64,000 nt of DNA from positions 4,613,942-4,677,941 of the forward strand of contig OY979731.1 in NCBI GenBank assembly GCA_963855995.1, written 5' to 3'. Shown piece by piece: positions 45,644 to 57,125 of this stretch. The notes beneath the pieces were generated by a model. It was not told where the DNA came from. It searched no databases and saw nothing but the letters and a program-made list of their open reading frames with translations. The translations under genes were made by a program, and so were the position numbers. The first letter of the stretch is position 1, and every line of letters begins with the position of its first letter. Source of the DNA: Muricea muricata. Taxonomy: Eukaryota > Cnidaria > Anthozoa > Malacalcyonacea > Plexauridae.

Positions 45644-46057
45644 GTCTTATTAAAACAAAGTCAATCGCAGTTTAAAAAATTTCAACAAGGACCAGAAAAT
45701 TTTGTTGAAAATTTAGGCAATGATCCAGGCCACAGAGTACTATACAGAGGGCTCACTTCATCACTTTTCCTATGATTTTTGCGTAACGGCCTCTTGCTAG
45801 CAAGTGCGCTGAAGAGAGGTCGTCACCCTCCTGGAAAATTCAAAATGGCGGCGATGTTTAGGAGCGGAAAGACGGCGGTATAGAAAGATTTAACAAAGAT
45901 AAAGCAAAGATGCGTACACAGTGCATATTATTTTTTGAAAAACTGGAAAGTAATATATTTTACATCTATGTCCAAATTGCAAGCCATGGGAAATGTGTTT
46001 ATAGCGATTTTATGCAAGCCTTGTTCTTTAAAGTTTCCTAGTTTCCTAATCGTTTGA

Positions 46058-46951
46058 GTGGGAAATCAACACTGTCGTTCTGGCTTTTACTTTAAGGAAC
46101 TAGTACGGAAACGAAACTTTAAAAACCTCACAAAATCTTTGGCTGAACGCTGTCAGCTTAAAGAATGTGGAAATTTTTCTGATGTTGACGAGGCTCCACA
46201 ATCCAGTATGGAAAGTATGGCAAATGCACACCCGAGAATTTTTGTTGCGTTCAGGTTTGCACACTTGATTACGATTGTTGCGCTGAAAGCGCAAGGTATG
46301 TAGGGAGTGTGAAAGACTTGGAGAGGTCTGGAGGATGCATAGAAAAAGGCAAAAATTTAATATCTTGTGATTTGGGTAGTCAATTAGGAGTGTGATATTT
46401 TTATTTGAAGAATGCATTAATTATACATGTTGAAGTTTAACTTTAATTTATCATTGATCAGTGCTACTTGTTTAATAAACATGCACACTTGAGTGCACTT
46501 GACATGGTTTTGCACACTGCACACTTGGATTTTTTGTATGCACACCCGAGATCTCGTCGAAAACAGCCATACTTTCCATACTGGTCCACAATCACATCCA
46601 TTGTTCTCTTCTGAACGGAACTTTGGCACCCTAAAAAAGAAAGAGAAACACACATTGAGAGAGAAATCAAATGTTTCGAGCTTACTACCAGGTATCCAGC
46701 TTTGGAATGTATATAGGGCATCTTGCTATGGAACCAAGTTTAAAAGTGGTGGCATTGTCATTTGTAGTGTTGATGAGTCCATTAGACCCATCTTTGGAAC
46801 CATATGTGTGCTTTGGATAATCAGCGACTTTATTTATATTGAGTATATGCCATTGGAAACACTTTGTTTTAGTGAGCAGTTCCAGGCTTACCATGTCAAG
46901 ATGTGTGAGGATGTTGGAACACAAAGTTCTGTTCCTATGAAAGTCTGGTAG
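46058..46951 (+). pseudogene. C-terminal part of an uncharacterised protein, split by a MITE
   Basis: The first part (about 46100-46202) reads RKRNFKNLTKSLAERCQL and on to DEAPQS. After the 382-bp MITE and its duplicated TCCACAAT, the frame continues SHPLFSSERNF, then 'SLLPGIQLWNVYRASCYG', 'FKSGGIVICSVDES', 'IFGTICVLWI', 'LCFSEQFQAYHV', and stops at about 46951. I recall similar tails (LPG-x-W...R...G...Y...V...S/D...PxFG.I...L.T..Fs.hfhAY.V) in many uncharacterised cnidarian proteins; the function is unknown. Removing the MITE and one TSD copy leaves an open frame, so the disruption looks recent. Upstream exons were not found. Confidence 0.55.
46203..46584. mobile_element. 382-bp hAT-type MITE inside a coding exon, TSD TCCACAAT
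   Basis: TIR CCAGTATGGAAAGTATGG at 46203 matches its complement ending 46584. TCCACAAT occurs at 46195-46202 and 46585-46592. The 8-bp duplication fits hAT. The insert contains 'tgcacacccgagat' motifs near both ends and stops in the host frame. Confidence 0.85.
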
Positions 46952-46959
46952 ACTTCAAT

Positions 46960-48380
46960 GTTTTTCACTATCATGAAGACAACAATTATATGTGCCAGTG
47001 AAATATGATATACTTGAGTTGATGGAATAGCATTTAAAGGAAGATAATCCCTTGAAATATCCAGAACAGATGCCCAATGACTACCAGATTAAGTAGAATT
47101 AGTACCAGGTCCAGATGATGGGATTTATGACACCTTGTTGAAGTACATAATAAAGGTGTATTTTATGCACAATAGCTGACTTGTAAGCTTTTTTGTTGGA
47201 AGTTGAAAAAAAATTAAATCAGCTTTCTCATTCATGATATTGGGGCTAATCCAGATCAATGATATCCAGTTCAGGATTTGCCTTGCAAGGTAACATTAAA
47301 ACCTCAGTCTGGTGTCTGTGACCATTCCAGTGTATAATTAGCATGTGTCAACTGTTACAATATGAACTGTATAATTACAACAAGAGGGATATGTTTCACT
47401 GCCGTGTGGTCCTACTGATTATTCTCTTTATTGTGGTATTTCCTTTATTGTAGCAATTTCTTTTATAAGGGACAGGTCAGAAATTAAAAGGGGAGGGAGG
47501 GGTGGAAACATGGGTAGCATCATAACTTTTTAAGACCCTAAATTGATAGTTGAACCAAAAATATAGCACCATAAATATCTGTTTTAAGTATACTTTGTAT
47601 AACAAGAATGACCCTCCCCTTTAAGCAGCTCATTTTATCTTGACCCTCCCATTTCTAGGGTCTTGAAATGACCCTCTTTATGTTTTCTACCCTTCCCCTT
47701 GTTAAAATCTCTAACACGTTCCCTAAGATCTTTCTATCTTATAAAGTATTTTTAACAAATAGGTTATAAGAATAAACCATTAAATACTACATCTACATTT
47801 TAATTCACAACAAATTTGTTTCATGTAACAGGCAGAACGTTGTTACACTCCTCAGGTGTATTTGAGTATTAGCATGATTGGTTGCCTGGGTTATGCTATA
47901 TACATGTAGACGTTTAACACCACTGCATTAGAATTCAACAGGCTAATTATAATGTTTTAAGTGTTTAAAATGAAACAAGCATGACTGGTGAACAACAGCA
48001 CAGGGGGTTGAGGTTTGTATGTATTTTAAATAAATGGTAAATATCACTTTTTTAATGAGATTTGTGCAACTTTCCCATGCATGAGTTTGACATGGGAAAT
48101 TGTATATTATTTCCCATATCAACTTCCATTCATGGTTCTTGCAAAATTTCCCTGTGAAAGAAAGTCTTATAACTTGCTGCAACCTGTGCATTTTTGGCTG
48201 TCTAACCTACATTTGCCCCCTTGATTAAATCAATTGCCAATAAAAGTAGGAAGGATTTACTATACATAAATCCCAGCAAAAGAAGCTGTTTTCATCCCAA
48301 AACTATACATTAATATATTAATAAAATGAATATCTACATAGTTTTCCAACTCTATATGTTATGCTATCTTTCCTTTAGTT
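46960..48380. other. Interior of the 3.3-kb element, no gene recognised
   Basis: Mostly AT-rich non-coding sequence with short frames. Confidence 0.35.
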
Positions 48381-49199
48381 CTCATGTCCTGTTCTTGTCA
48401 CTAGAACCACGTAAATATGAAGTCATTTTTACTTGTCCAACTGAAGGTTCTTTATAATCTAAAAAAGGTCTTGAATGATTTGAAATAGTTAATCCTTCCC
48501 TTGACCGTTTTCCCACTATTTGTAAGATTTCTTTTTCTCTATCGGATTGCTGTCTTTTGGTTTTGGCATCCAACGCGAAATGACATGCTCAAAGTATAAT
48601 TTTGTGGAAACGCCACATAAATTTAAATGGCATGTTCGCAGAAAACGCTTGAACTTGAAGCCACGGCTTTGTCTGCATCTCAACTCCTTGAACGATGGCA
48701 CCAAAAGAAAATATTAAACAACTTACGAAAACTGTATCCGTTGACTCGTTTTCTGGTAGGACAGTGTCATTTGGAGTAGCCAAATTTGATTATGTGCGAG
48801 TATTATTTTATGGAGACAACAGAAATATTTTTAGTTGGTTTTTATTTTGTCAATTTGGACGCCTTGCATATCAGAGCCATTTTGAGATTGTCAAGGGGGT
48901 GAATGCCTCAATGCACTTGCTGGGATAAAATTTCCAGCAAGTGCATCGAGGCATTCACCCCCCTGACAACTACCAATCCGCGTTACGCTTTTTTCGTCGA
49001 GTGAGCCCTCTGTATAGTACTCTGTGTCCAGGCGGAACAGGGGGGGAGGAAAATTTTGGACTGTTTTTCTGGTCTGCGATCATCCGAAAAAAATAGGGAC
49101 CAGTGACGCGTTTTACGTCACAATCCGCCATGTTTTCGATTACACTTTTTGGACGGGAATGCGGTCTCCAGATATATAGTATAGCTCAGTGATGTAAAT

Positions 49200-51465
49200 A
49201 TTTCAGTAGAATTTGCGTTTGATTCTTGTGTAGAAATTTCTAAATTTCCTTAAAAGTAGGAATAAACCAGAAAATGACGGAAACACGCTCTCAAAACTTC
49301 ACCGCGACACATCGCTGGAATTTGTCGTTTTATAGCATTTTGCATGAGAATCTTTGCACGTAAAACCTTCTTGCGGTTTAGATGTTCTAGCATGCATGTT
49401 TAAATGCGTGTTTTGTTGACACATTTCGCTAGAAATTGAGTTTAAACGCCGTGTTTAGGTCGGCTCACACGGTTTGTGCCAGCGGTATCACCCATGAGCG
49501 CTGCACCGACTTCTGACACCGAAAAAAAAAAAAAAAAAAAAAAAAACAGAAACGGGGCGAATTTAAAACTCCGCCTCGCCTACGGCAGGCGGAGTAATAA
49601 GGTAACCAGATCAAAACTAACGTCACGAAGCCAAATGGAGCTTTCCTATCCATTCCTATCTGCAGGAAAATTATCTTGAATCCGTCCTTTAACTTAACAG
49701 CTGCACACTCAATAAGGGAAGACAATCACGTAGAAAAGCAAACCTACACTGAAGGCGCGTTCAAGGTTAGATATTAGAGAACTCGAGATTGACATGTGAA
49801 GCGACCGCCTCACCTTATATATACTTCGTTCGCAATAAAGAAAGCATTTTTCTCAAAAAATGTTTGTTTCCAAAAATTTCCTTATCGTCTTTAAGTTAAA
49901 CAATTTTTCATGCACTAATTAATTCGGTTGCCACTCGCAAGTTTATTTGCAATATGTTTAGTTCGTTATTTATTGAAAAAATATTCTCCTCAAATGCGCG
50001 TTTCTACGTTTTTGTAATGCTGTCATGTAAGAGCTTGTTGTATGTATCGATCGTTTCATGTATGTTTCTAGTTTTATCTGCGAAAACAAACATTTGTTCG
50101 AAATTTAACATTTTAGGCAGTTTTTAAGGTCTTCTTCAAAAGCATTTAATTTCAACACGGTGAAGAGGAACGTTTTGTTAGACCAAAGGCCTTGACTGTT
50201 TTCACTTTTTGAAAAGAAATGAGCTTTCCATTTCGTGCGTTTTAGTACGATTTCTGCTTTCTCAATTAATTTTTGAAGTGCTTTGTGGTTATACGTTTCG
50301 CCAAGTCTATTTCTTATTATATATGTCGCTGTTTTGCATTTAATTTTGAGAATCCAATGTAACTCTATAATGTATGTATATGATACTAACCATCACTAAC
50401 AATATGATACCCGACATTGTTCAGCGTTAAGTCTTGCTATGTTGAGAATCAGCAAGGATAGAGTCAAAATTTTTAAGAATAATCGAGGACTTAAACCACC
50501 CATCATGTTTCGTAGTCACCTGCAGTCCACATTAGACTAAAAATGTTTTAACAAGATTTGAATATGTCAAGAATAATTACAGTCAATAATTAAGGTTCAT
50601 ATCAAAACATAATACTCAAACGCACTATTGAGCACCAAATCAATGAAAATGTCGTTATGGGTACAGAGTACCCTAGAATTTTAGGAATCTCCCAAACTTT
50701 TTAACATATTCTCATAGCTTAGAAATAGATCTGCCATCACGAAAAATTGTCAAGTAAAGTGTTTTCTGAAATCTGTACGCTTGATCGGAAGTAAATAAAA
50801 TTAAAATGCATTAATTTTGAGTCGATAACACGCACTAAAAAAGCAATGTTAACTACAGAGTAACCTAATAAGTCTTTTTATTTCTAGGGTCTCTAAAACG
50901 CTATTTTTAACATTTTTTTAGGAAGGCTTATTGATATTCTAATACATCGATGATTTTTGTGCCCGTTGGAAATTTAAACCGAATAATCGTACCCGGGATT
51001 AATAAAATGACTGGGGAGGGACTCGCAGACCCGCCCTGGCGACGCCATGTTTGTAGCTATCTTTACAACGTTTTCTCCGCTCAGAGGCTGTAATTTTTCT
51101 GCAGAGAGTATGATTTGGAGTTCATCATCAGGTTTTACAAATATGAAACTACAAATAATCAAAAATATCAATTGCTCGTATTTACCATTGAAGTTTAGTT
51201 TATGAATATAAAGCGCTTCTGCAATTTTCCGCTGCAAAGATCCTTTGATTTTCTTCAGAATTTTGGCTTTATATAATGTTGTATATAGCTTTGAGTGTCG
51301 TTATGAAAGTGTCCAGCCTTGCATTTGGTTGCTTTGAGTTGCAGTATATATACTGTTAATCCTATAATTCTGAAATTTAAAAAATCGTTTATGATTTTCG
51401 GTGATCCCACTAAAATTCAGTTTTAAATTCCCCCTGCTTAGCTTCTGTTTTTTTTTCCTGTGTCG
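49200..51465. other. Non-coding interval with poly(A) tract
   Basis: A poly(A) run of about 26 lies at about 49521-49546, beside a 'ccgcctcgcctacggcaggcgg' hairpin (about 49571-49592); it could be a retroposed tail. A minus frame at 51237-50974 is unassigned. No other supported feature. Confidence 0.35.
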
Positions 51466-51469
51466 AAAG

Positions 51470-51681
51470 TTGGGCTACAGGATCATAATATTGTCACTGG
51501 CGTGCTAGTTAAGGCCAACCTGAGACCAACAAATCGTGTAAAAACTCATCTTCTGGGCAAACAAAAGACAGATTTTGACATGTATACTGAAATGTCTAGA
51601 TATAGCAACAAGATTCTCCGTGGAAAAACCCCGAAAAATTTCGACCATGTTTTCTCTCGGCAGAAATATAACAGTAAATAA
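51470..51681 (+). CDS. Possible terminal exon of an unknown protein
   Basis: A strong acceptor (cttctgttttttttttcctgtgtcgaaag) precedes an open frame reading VGLQDHNIVTGVLVKANLRP, then 'TEMSRYSNKILRGKTPKNF', and ends YNSK stop. The stretch of about 70 codons is Lys/Arg-rich, consistent with a C-terminus. No domain is recognised and no upstream exon was identified, so this rests on the splice site and open frame only. Confidence 0.3.
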
Positions 51682-51910
51682 TATTGATAATTCCTTCATT
51701 CGCTATGCGCATGCTAAAGAATACCTAGAATAGAAATACATTAAACCATGACTACATCATGAAAGTCAGTAAACTGAAAGTCATGCATCTTCTACTGTCA
51801 TCATGATATAAGAAATTCCATTACTTAAATAATGTTTGCATGGTTTCGTAAAGAGCTAAAGTGTTGTTGCATGTGGAAAGCATGGCAGGTTAGTGTAGCA
51901 TCCGTGTTAA

Positions 51911-53584
51911 GGGGAGGGTCTACCTTAAATTATATGTGTACAATCTACAGGCTATTATGGGAACACTTTGCAAAATACCTATAGCAAACTATATATCTAC
52001 TGAAAGCTAATACAATGAAGGTTCTGAAAAAATATATTTTGAGTGGCAGAAATGCGTTGCCAGTGGCAACAAACCACTTAAAGTGGCAACATGCTGTTTT
52101 CTAATAGACTTCAGTTGAGAAAAAATACCTTGTTACAGATAAGTTCAAAACAATACATTTTTTGATATTTAACATATAATAGAGTATTCTTGGGGATGAA
52201 TTGAGGAATTTTTAATATTTCAAAAATTTAGGCACTTGCGGCCTTTTGAAAAAGGCCTATAAACTATGATGGGGTTTTTTAACAATATCTGCTGCTAAAG
52301 ATGGAATATGAAAAAATCCTCAATTCATCCCCAAATATGCAATGAGACACACATATCCTGAAAATTTGGTGACAAATGGTTAAATCCTTCCCGAGATATC
52401 CTTTCTCAAAGCATAAAATGGCTGAACTTGAGAAATTGAGCTGTAAAGTTAGCGTTACTAGAACTGACAGCAAACAAAGAGATATTTCTAAGGAAATCTA
52501 AAATCTATGTGTCACAAAAGTTCCCTAGGAGGGACCAGACTCATATGTGGTGTCTTAGCTTCTCTTAGAGCTTCTTCTCTTCAAACATGCGGCATCGGCA
52601 GTGTTTGACGCTTTTTCGTTTCCTTTCCAGATTCTTCTCTAGAACTGTCTTACAGACATTTTGACCAATAAGTAGCATTTTCCCATCACACTCATCCTCT
52701 AGGACTGTCATATAGTAGCTAATTACTTATAACAGGTATATTTTGTCAAAAACATGATATCGTCATATAATTTGAAAGTGCAGCCACTCCCAAACAACCG
52801 CACCCGAGTTTTACAGTGGTGTCAACAAATTATCAATTTACATTGTTGGGTACACACCTTGTATAGAACTCTTGCCAGATGTAGTCATGTTAATATTTTC
52901 ATAGGAGCTACACAATGAAAATCCCTGCTTTTCTTCTTAAACATTCAAGTGGCCTAAACAATATTAAAGTATGAAGTCAAACAGAAATGTCGAACAACAT
53001 GGATTGTGTTATTTGTGCATGCATTGTGTACCTATGTAAATAATATCATACATTTCACACTAAATATACAGAATGTAAGTTACTGAAATATAAACTAGGA
53101 AAAAATAAAACAATTTAAAATATCCAGAAAGAAATAGGCAAGAAGCTTACCATCTGGCATCTTGATGAAATGTCAAAACAGATGAAATTCGTTGCATGTC
53201 AACAAATCTGCACTCCTGTATCGCTGAATTGACATCTTTAGTTCAATTTGGTATACACTGGGCTTCATTGTGGGCTAATTTTCTTCTTGACGCGTTCGGT
53301 GGTACAGTTTCAGAAGAACAATGACCATTTTTCCCTTGATGATTGCACATCAATATGGCTGACATTTTTGTTCTGGTTTTGGAAAATTTATGCGTCCTCA
53401 AATGATCCTTTTTAAACACCAAAAAGCGATATCTTTTCTTCAACTACTGATACATAATTCTCTTTCGTTTTCCTGCGACTTTTAGCTAAAACCTTTTTCC
53501 CAATCTAGGACAAGGGGTAAGGCATTCATTAAGCCAAAAAACGAAATTTTCAAAAATCTTAAATTTTTTAGGTAGACCCTCCCC
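51911..53584. mobile_element. 1.67-kb element flanked by TTAA (piggyBac-like target)
   Basis: Ends GGGGAGGGTCTACCT and AGGTAGACCCTCCCC are perfect inverted copies flanked by TTAA at 51907-51910 and 53585-53588. The element is absent from copy B of the local duplication. An internal inverted pair ('gggatgaattgagga' at about 52193 and its complement at about 52318) is present. No transposase frame is seen, so it is non-autonomous. TTAA targets are typical of piggyBac and also of Kolobok. Confidence 0.75.
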
Positions 53585-53741
53585 TTAATTGAAGATGGGG
53601 AAACGTTGCGTAACGTTCGAAGTGCACCCATGCTATAATTTATCATCTTCAGTACTTAAATTTTTGCAAATACCATTAGCAATATGTTAATATTGTCAAT
53701 TGCGTCCAAACACTAAACAGACTGGTGCAGCATAGCTATCT

Positions 53742-54035
53742 CTATGATGTGCTAAATACTGATTTTGCTCGGAGGTTTAACATGAGTTCATAACTGATCT
53801 TCTCATATTTCAACTGCTGGAACCAATTTTTCATCAATAGATTTCTATAACTCTCGGTATATGTATAAGCGAGACACGTACAATGAAGATGGACACACTT
53901 TCTTGGTATATAGATACAAATGCCAATAATATTTTCACACTCAAAGCCACGCAACCAGCCACAATCGCGCTTGTCATTCTTAGCTCTGCTCACATCAAGT
54001 TTAAGCTTACATTGATCACAATCTACTCTCTCGTG
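53742..54035 (-). CDS. Cysteine-rich exon, possible secreted peptide
   Basis: An open frame of about 97 codons ends in TAG (53744-53742). It reads 'VDCDQCKLKLDVSR', then AKNDKR, then 'DCGWLRGFECENI' and a further C-x6-C-x4-C-x-C cluster. The spacing is C-x2-C-x15-C-x7-C-x6-C-x6-C-x4-C-x1-C, eight cysteines within about 50 residues, with a Lys-Arg pair before the last six. An acceptor (..atgtgagcag or one just upstream) may open the exon. The cysteine density suggests a disulfide-rich extracellular peptide or domain, but no signal peptide exon or known family was identified. It could be a chance frame in a duplicated region. Confidence 0.35.
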   Translation of the reverse strand, partial: HERVDCDQCKLKLDVSRAKNDKRDCGWLRGFECENIIGICIYIPRKCVHLHCTCLAYTYTESYRNLLMKNWFQQLKYEKISYELMLNLRAKSVFSTS

Positions 54036-54663
54036 TTAAAGTATATTAAAGATATTAACGTAATGAGGCATATGAAAATATCATATGCATGCTTCTTTTA
54101 TGCGCTAGTTACTTCTCGCGACAAACAAGGTCATTTTATAGCAGTGTTCTTTATGCGCTAGGTAATTCTCGCGACAACTAGGTGATTTTATAGCAGTAGA
54201 ATTTGCATCTAAAGAGTTTGTTTTGCTCGATCGGGGAGGGACGTGGGGAGCTTTTCTATTACATTAAAATGAGTAAAGGCTTGGGTAGGCACTTTTCTGA
54301 AAATGAGAAATAGATAGAGAAAACACAAATTGATTATCAGACAGGAAACTTTATTCCAAAATATCATTATATTTCGTGAACTCCGGTCGAAATATATGAG
54401 AATACAAGTCGTATGGCTTTACCTGAATGTGCTTCGGACCACAATTCAACCCCAGGGTACCCCTGAAAGTAAAATGTGTCATGTCGCTATCTCTATAGCA
54501 ACGCGTTCCCATAATGCACCTGTGGCTTTTTTACCTTGTGCTTCAGACGTAAATCAGGTAAGTTTTTTAGCTTGTGTATTTTTTCGTATTTTTATCACCT
54601 TTTTAGGTCGATTGTTCGTTATCCGACTTCGTTCCTTACTTCTGACCGTATTTAAGGTCAACA

Positions 54664-55448
54664 ATGTCGTCTCGTCATCGTCATAAACGGTCACACTCGA
54701 GAGACTCTCGCAAGGAAGCTTCTCCTTCCAAGAGAAGGAAATCCTCAGAAAAACAAGACAAATTAGACGCAATTCTAGCTTCCTTGACAGACTTGAAGTC
54801 AGACATTTTATCCTGCAACGCGAGAATTTGTGAAATTGAGGCAAAGAACGCAGTTTTCGAGGCTGTTTTTCGTACCCATCCGAGCCCTGCCGAACACGCG
54901 GTCGAGGAAAATACTGATGACCAACTATCGTTTGTGGCGGGCAACGAATTTAACGATGACATTAATGAAGATGCACAAGCATTGGATACGGGCACTGAGC
55001 CCCCACACACGGTTAATAAACCACCAGATACGGCTATTAAGCCACCAAATAAGGCTATTAAGCCAACCAATTCGCCACATGCGATATCTCCAGTAGACGC
55101 GGTCAAATACACACCGACGAATCGGCCTCGGTCATGTTTGATCCAGAAACACAAGCTAACTCGTGGTCTCCATCACCGGTTTTCCATAGTTTCCTGGAGA
55201 AACAGTTTCGCAGGAAACTCTCATATGAACAGGTGTGCGACATTTTAGAACAACAAGCAATACCTGCCGTCGATTCTCATGTCGCTCCTACACTTGATCA
55301 TAGCGTGATTAACCAAATTCCCGCCCAGAACAGAAAATACGTTCATGCAACGGGTCCTTTATGTTCCCTTCATGACCACCTCGAGAACAATTTTTACCTT
55401 AATCCATCTGAAATAAAACTAGTAGTAGAACAGATATCAAAGTTATAA
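54664..55448 (+). pseudogene. DIRS gag-like ORF, frameshifted
   Basis: It begins MSSRHRHKRSHSRDSRKEAS, a basic Arg/Ser-rich head, followed by a coiled-coil-like stretch (KLDAILASLTDLKSDIL) and a repeat-like 'KPPDTAIKPPNKAIKP' linker. The frame breaks near 55130. The second part (55134-55448) reads 'FLEKQFRRKLSYEQVCDIL' and 'HATGPLCSLHDHLE', as in DIRS capsid-like proteins. Probable RNA-binding structural protein, no longer intact. Confidence 0.7.
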
Positions 55449-55534
55449 CAAATATCAAAGTTTTCGAGGCAGGAACAAGTTTTTTCGGCCCCGCCGCGGT
55501 CTACCGCGGCAAAACTACCCCTATACCTCAAACA

Positions 55535-56513
55535 ATGGGAAACAATAACTTCAGATCCGGAGGTTCTAGCTATTGTGAAGGGTTTCAATATCCCTTTTCG
55601 TCAAATTCCTTACCAAAAATTTCAACCAATAACAAGGACACCTCAAGGGGTGCAACCAGATTTAGATATGGAAATACGAAACTTATTAGCAAAGGGGGCA
55701 ATCACCCAGATACCACTTTCGAAGGACGGCTATTACAGCCGAATTTTCCTTGTTCCGAAGAAGGGCGGCGGTATGCGTCCAGTTATCGACCTAAGCTCCC
55801 TGAACAACTTTGTGGACAATAGCAATGAACCCTCAATCGCAGAAGTTTCTTCGTTTCATTTGGAAAGGCAAAGCATATCAATTCAAAGCCCTTCCATTTG
55901 GCCTGAACGTAGCGCCTCTAGTGTTTACCGAACTATTAAAACCAATCGCAGCATTTTTAAGAAAACAAGGCATTCGTCTTATCCTGTATTTAGACGATAT
56001 GCTAATTATCGGCTCCTCTGCTCAAGAGACAATGCAGTTTACTCAAATAGCGATGAACCTGCTTGCCTCTCTAGGGTTCACTATTCACAACGAGAAATCA
56101 ATAACAACTCCAACTCAAATCATCACCTTTCTGGGATTCACCATCAATTCTATCACAAGACAAATAAGCCTGCCCCCAGAGAAAGTAACAAAAACCTTGA
56201 TACTTTGCCGCCAAATTTTGACAGCAGAGACGTATCTCTTCGGTCGCTTGCCCAACTTCTTGGGCTGCTGGAGTCTCACCGCCCAGCCATCTGGAAAGCT
56301 CCTCTACATTTTCGCCACCTGCAAGCACAATTAATTCAGGACTTGCAGAAACACAACCACCAATACAACGTCTGCGCCCCCCTAACACGGGCTTCAAAAA
56401 CGGAATTAACATGGTGGCTGATAGTCCGGTCGCTTAGCGGCAAAAATTGGCAAGATCTGTACAAAGCGGACAAAGGTAGTATTTCTTTCCCCGCGACTCC
56501 TAAGTCAAATTGA
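55535..56513 (+). pseudogene. DIRS reverse transcriptase/RNase H, motif A region deleted
   Basis: The first part (55575-55812) reads 'DLDMEIRNLLAKGAIT', 'YYSRIFLVPKKGGGMRPVID', then LSSLNNFV. The second (55825-56334, another frame) reads 'NPQSQKFLRFIWKGKAYQF', 'LPFGLNVAPLVFTELLKP', 'LYLDDMLIIGSS' and 'FLGFTIN'. The roughly 40 residues normally between them, carrying the motif A catalytic Asp (L/D-x-x-D-A-Y), are absent. The YLDD active site itself remains. Downstream RNase H sequence is truncated at about 56513 and interrupted to about 56865. Confidence 0.8.
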
Positions 56514-56514
56514 A

Positions 56515-56865
56515 ATGTTTTTGGGGGTGTAATGAAGATATTCACAAAATTTATCATCCGGGGGGGGGGAGTTCCGTTTTTGAAATAACGGTTTGGGATT
56601 TTTGTTCATGTTTTACTCAATCATTGTATTTAATAATAAGGCGTTGGGATATTGTTCAAAGACATGGACTTGACAACAGATAAATGGGCATATAAAATTT
56701 CCTGTTCGATGTTCTCACATTAAATATCATTGACTGGCAGAGAAACATTGCCAACCGTTAACGTACCACCTCACTGTGGTAACACCCCCCTAACTTGAAA
56801 ATTTTAGGCACCCGTTCTTAAATTGATTAGGAGGCATAGTTAATCAATTGTAGGGGGGGGGTGCT
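56515..56865. other. Non-DIRS insert within the element
   Basis: About 350 bp without DIRS similarity separates the truncated RNase H end from the resumption at 56870. It begins near 'tttttgggggtgtaatg' and ends near 'tagggggggggtgc'. It is G-tract rich, but the TIRs are not clear. Confidence 0.45.
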
Positions 56866-57125
56866 CAAGTTTGTACACGCCAGTACAGATCGTTTGGTTA
56901 AGCGACTTCACTACTGTTGTCCTAAACAAAGTTCTAGCAGACCAGACCCAGCTAGTCCTTGTTGCCCCAGTATGGCAAGCACAGCGATGGTGGCCACTCC
57001 TCTTAAGTCTTCTAACTCAAGAACCGGTGCTTCTTCCAAACAAGAAATATCTTCTGATAAACCCGAGCAACCCAGACCAGGTCCACCCAATGTACCCACG
57101 CCTCCATCTAGCCGTGTATCATGTC
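56866..57125 (+). pseudogene. DIRS RNase H C-terminal piece
   Basis: The frame at 56871 reads 'VLADQTQLVLVAPVWQAQRW', then 'PLLLSLLTQEPVLLP' and 'PRLHLAVYHV', the usual end of the DIRS RT/RNase H polyprotein just ahead of the recombinase ORF. It is separated from the rest by the insert at 56.5-56.87 kb. Confidence 0.6.

Larger units (their letters stand above)
45731..49026. mobile_element. 3.3-kb DNA element, TIR CACAGAGTACTATACAGAGGGCTCACT, 7-bp TSD TCCAGGC
   Basis: The ends are perfect inverted copies of CACAGAGTACTATACAGAGGGCTCACT. TCCAGGC is repeated at 45724-45730 and 49027-49033. Both subterminal regions match the two halves of the 281-bp element at 60603-60883, which is therefore an internal-deletion derivative. 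A hairpin (about 48898-48962) sits inside the right end. The element contains a plus-strand coding region (46.06-46.95 kb) interrupted by a MITE. Other frames at 48.4-48.9 kb are unrecognised. The superfamily is not assigned; 7-bp TSDs are unusual. Confidence 0.8.
41007..49193. mobile_element. Region bounded by ~130-bp inverted repeats; THAP-type DNA transposon candidate
   Basis: ATCACTGAGCTATACTATATATCTGGAGAC at 41007 is matched in reverse complement at the right end (49193). Similarity continues through 'gtgtaatcgaaaacatggcggattgtgacg' and 'cgcgtcactggtccctatttttttcgga' to about 41137 and 49085. Without the nested element at 45731-49026 the length would be about 4.9 kb. It contains a minus-strand THAP-domain gene starting about 90 bp from the nested element. 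THAP domains occur in P-element-type and related transposases as DNA-binding heads. No transposase catalytic core was recognised, and no clear target duplication was found. It could instead be a pair of inverted solo repeats around a host gene. Confidence 0.5.

Noticed and set aside
49465..49725. Frames with poly-Phe or poly-Lys
   Set aside because: Products of the poly(A)/poly(T) tract.
50974..51237. Minus frame KPDDELQIILSAEKLQPLSG... as an exon
   Set aside because: Open, but no recognised domain, and splice borders not convincing.
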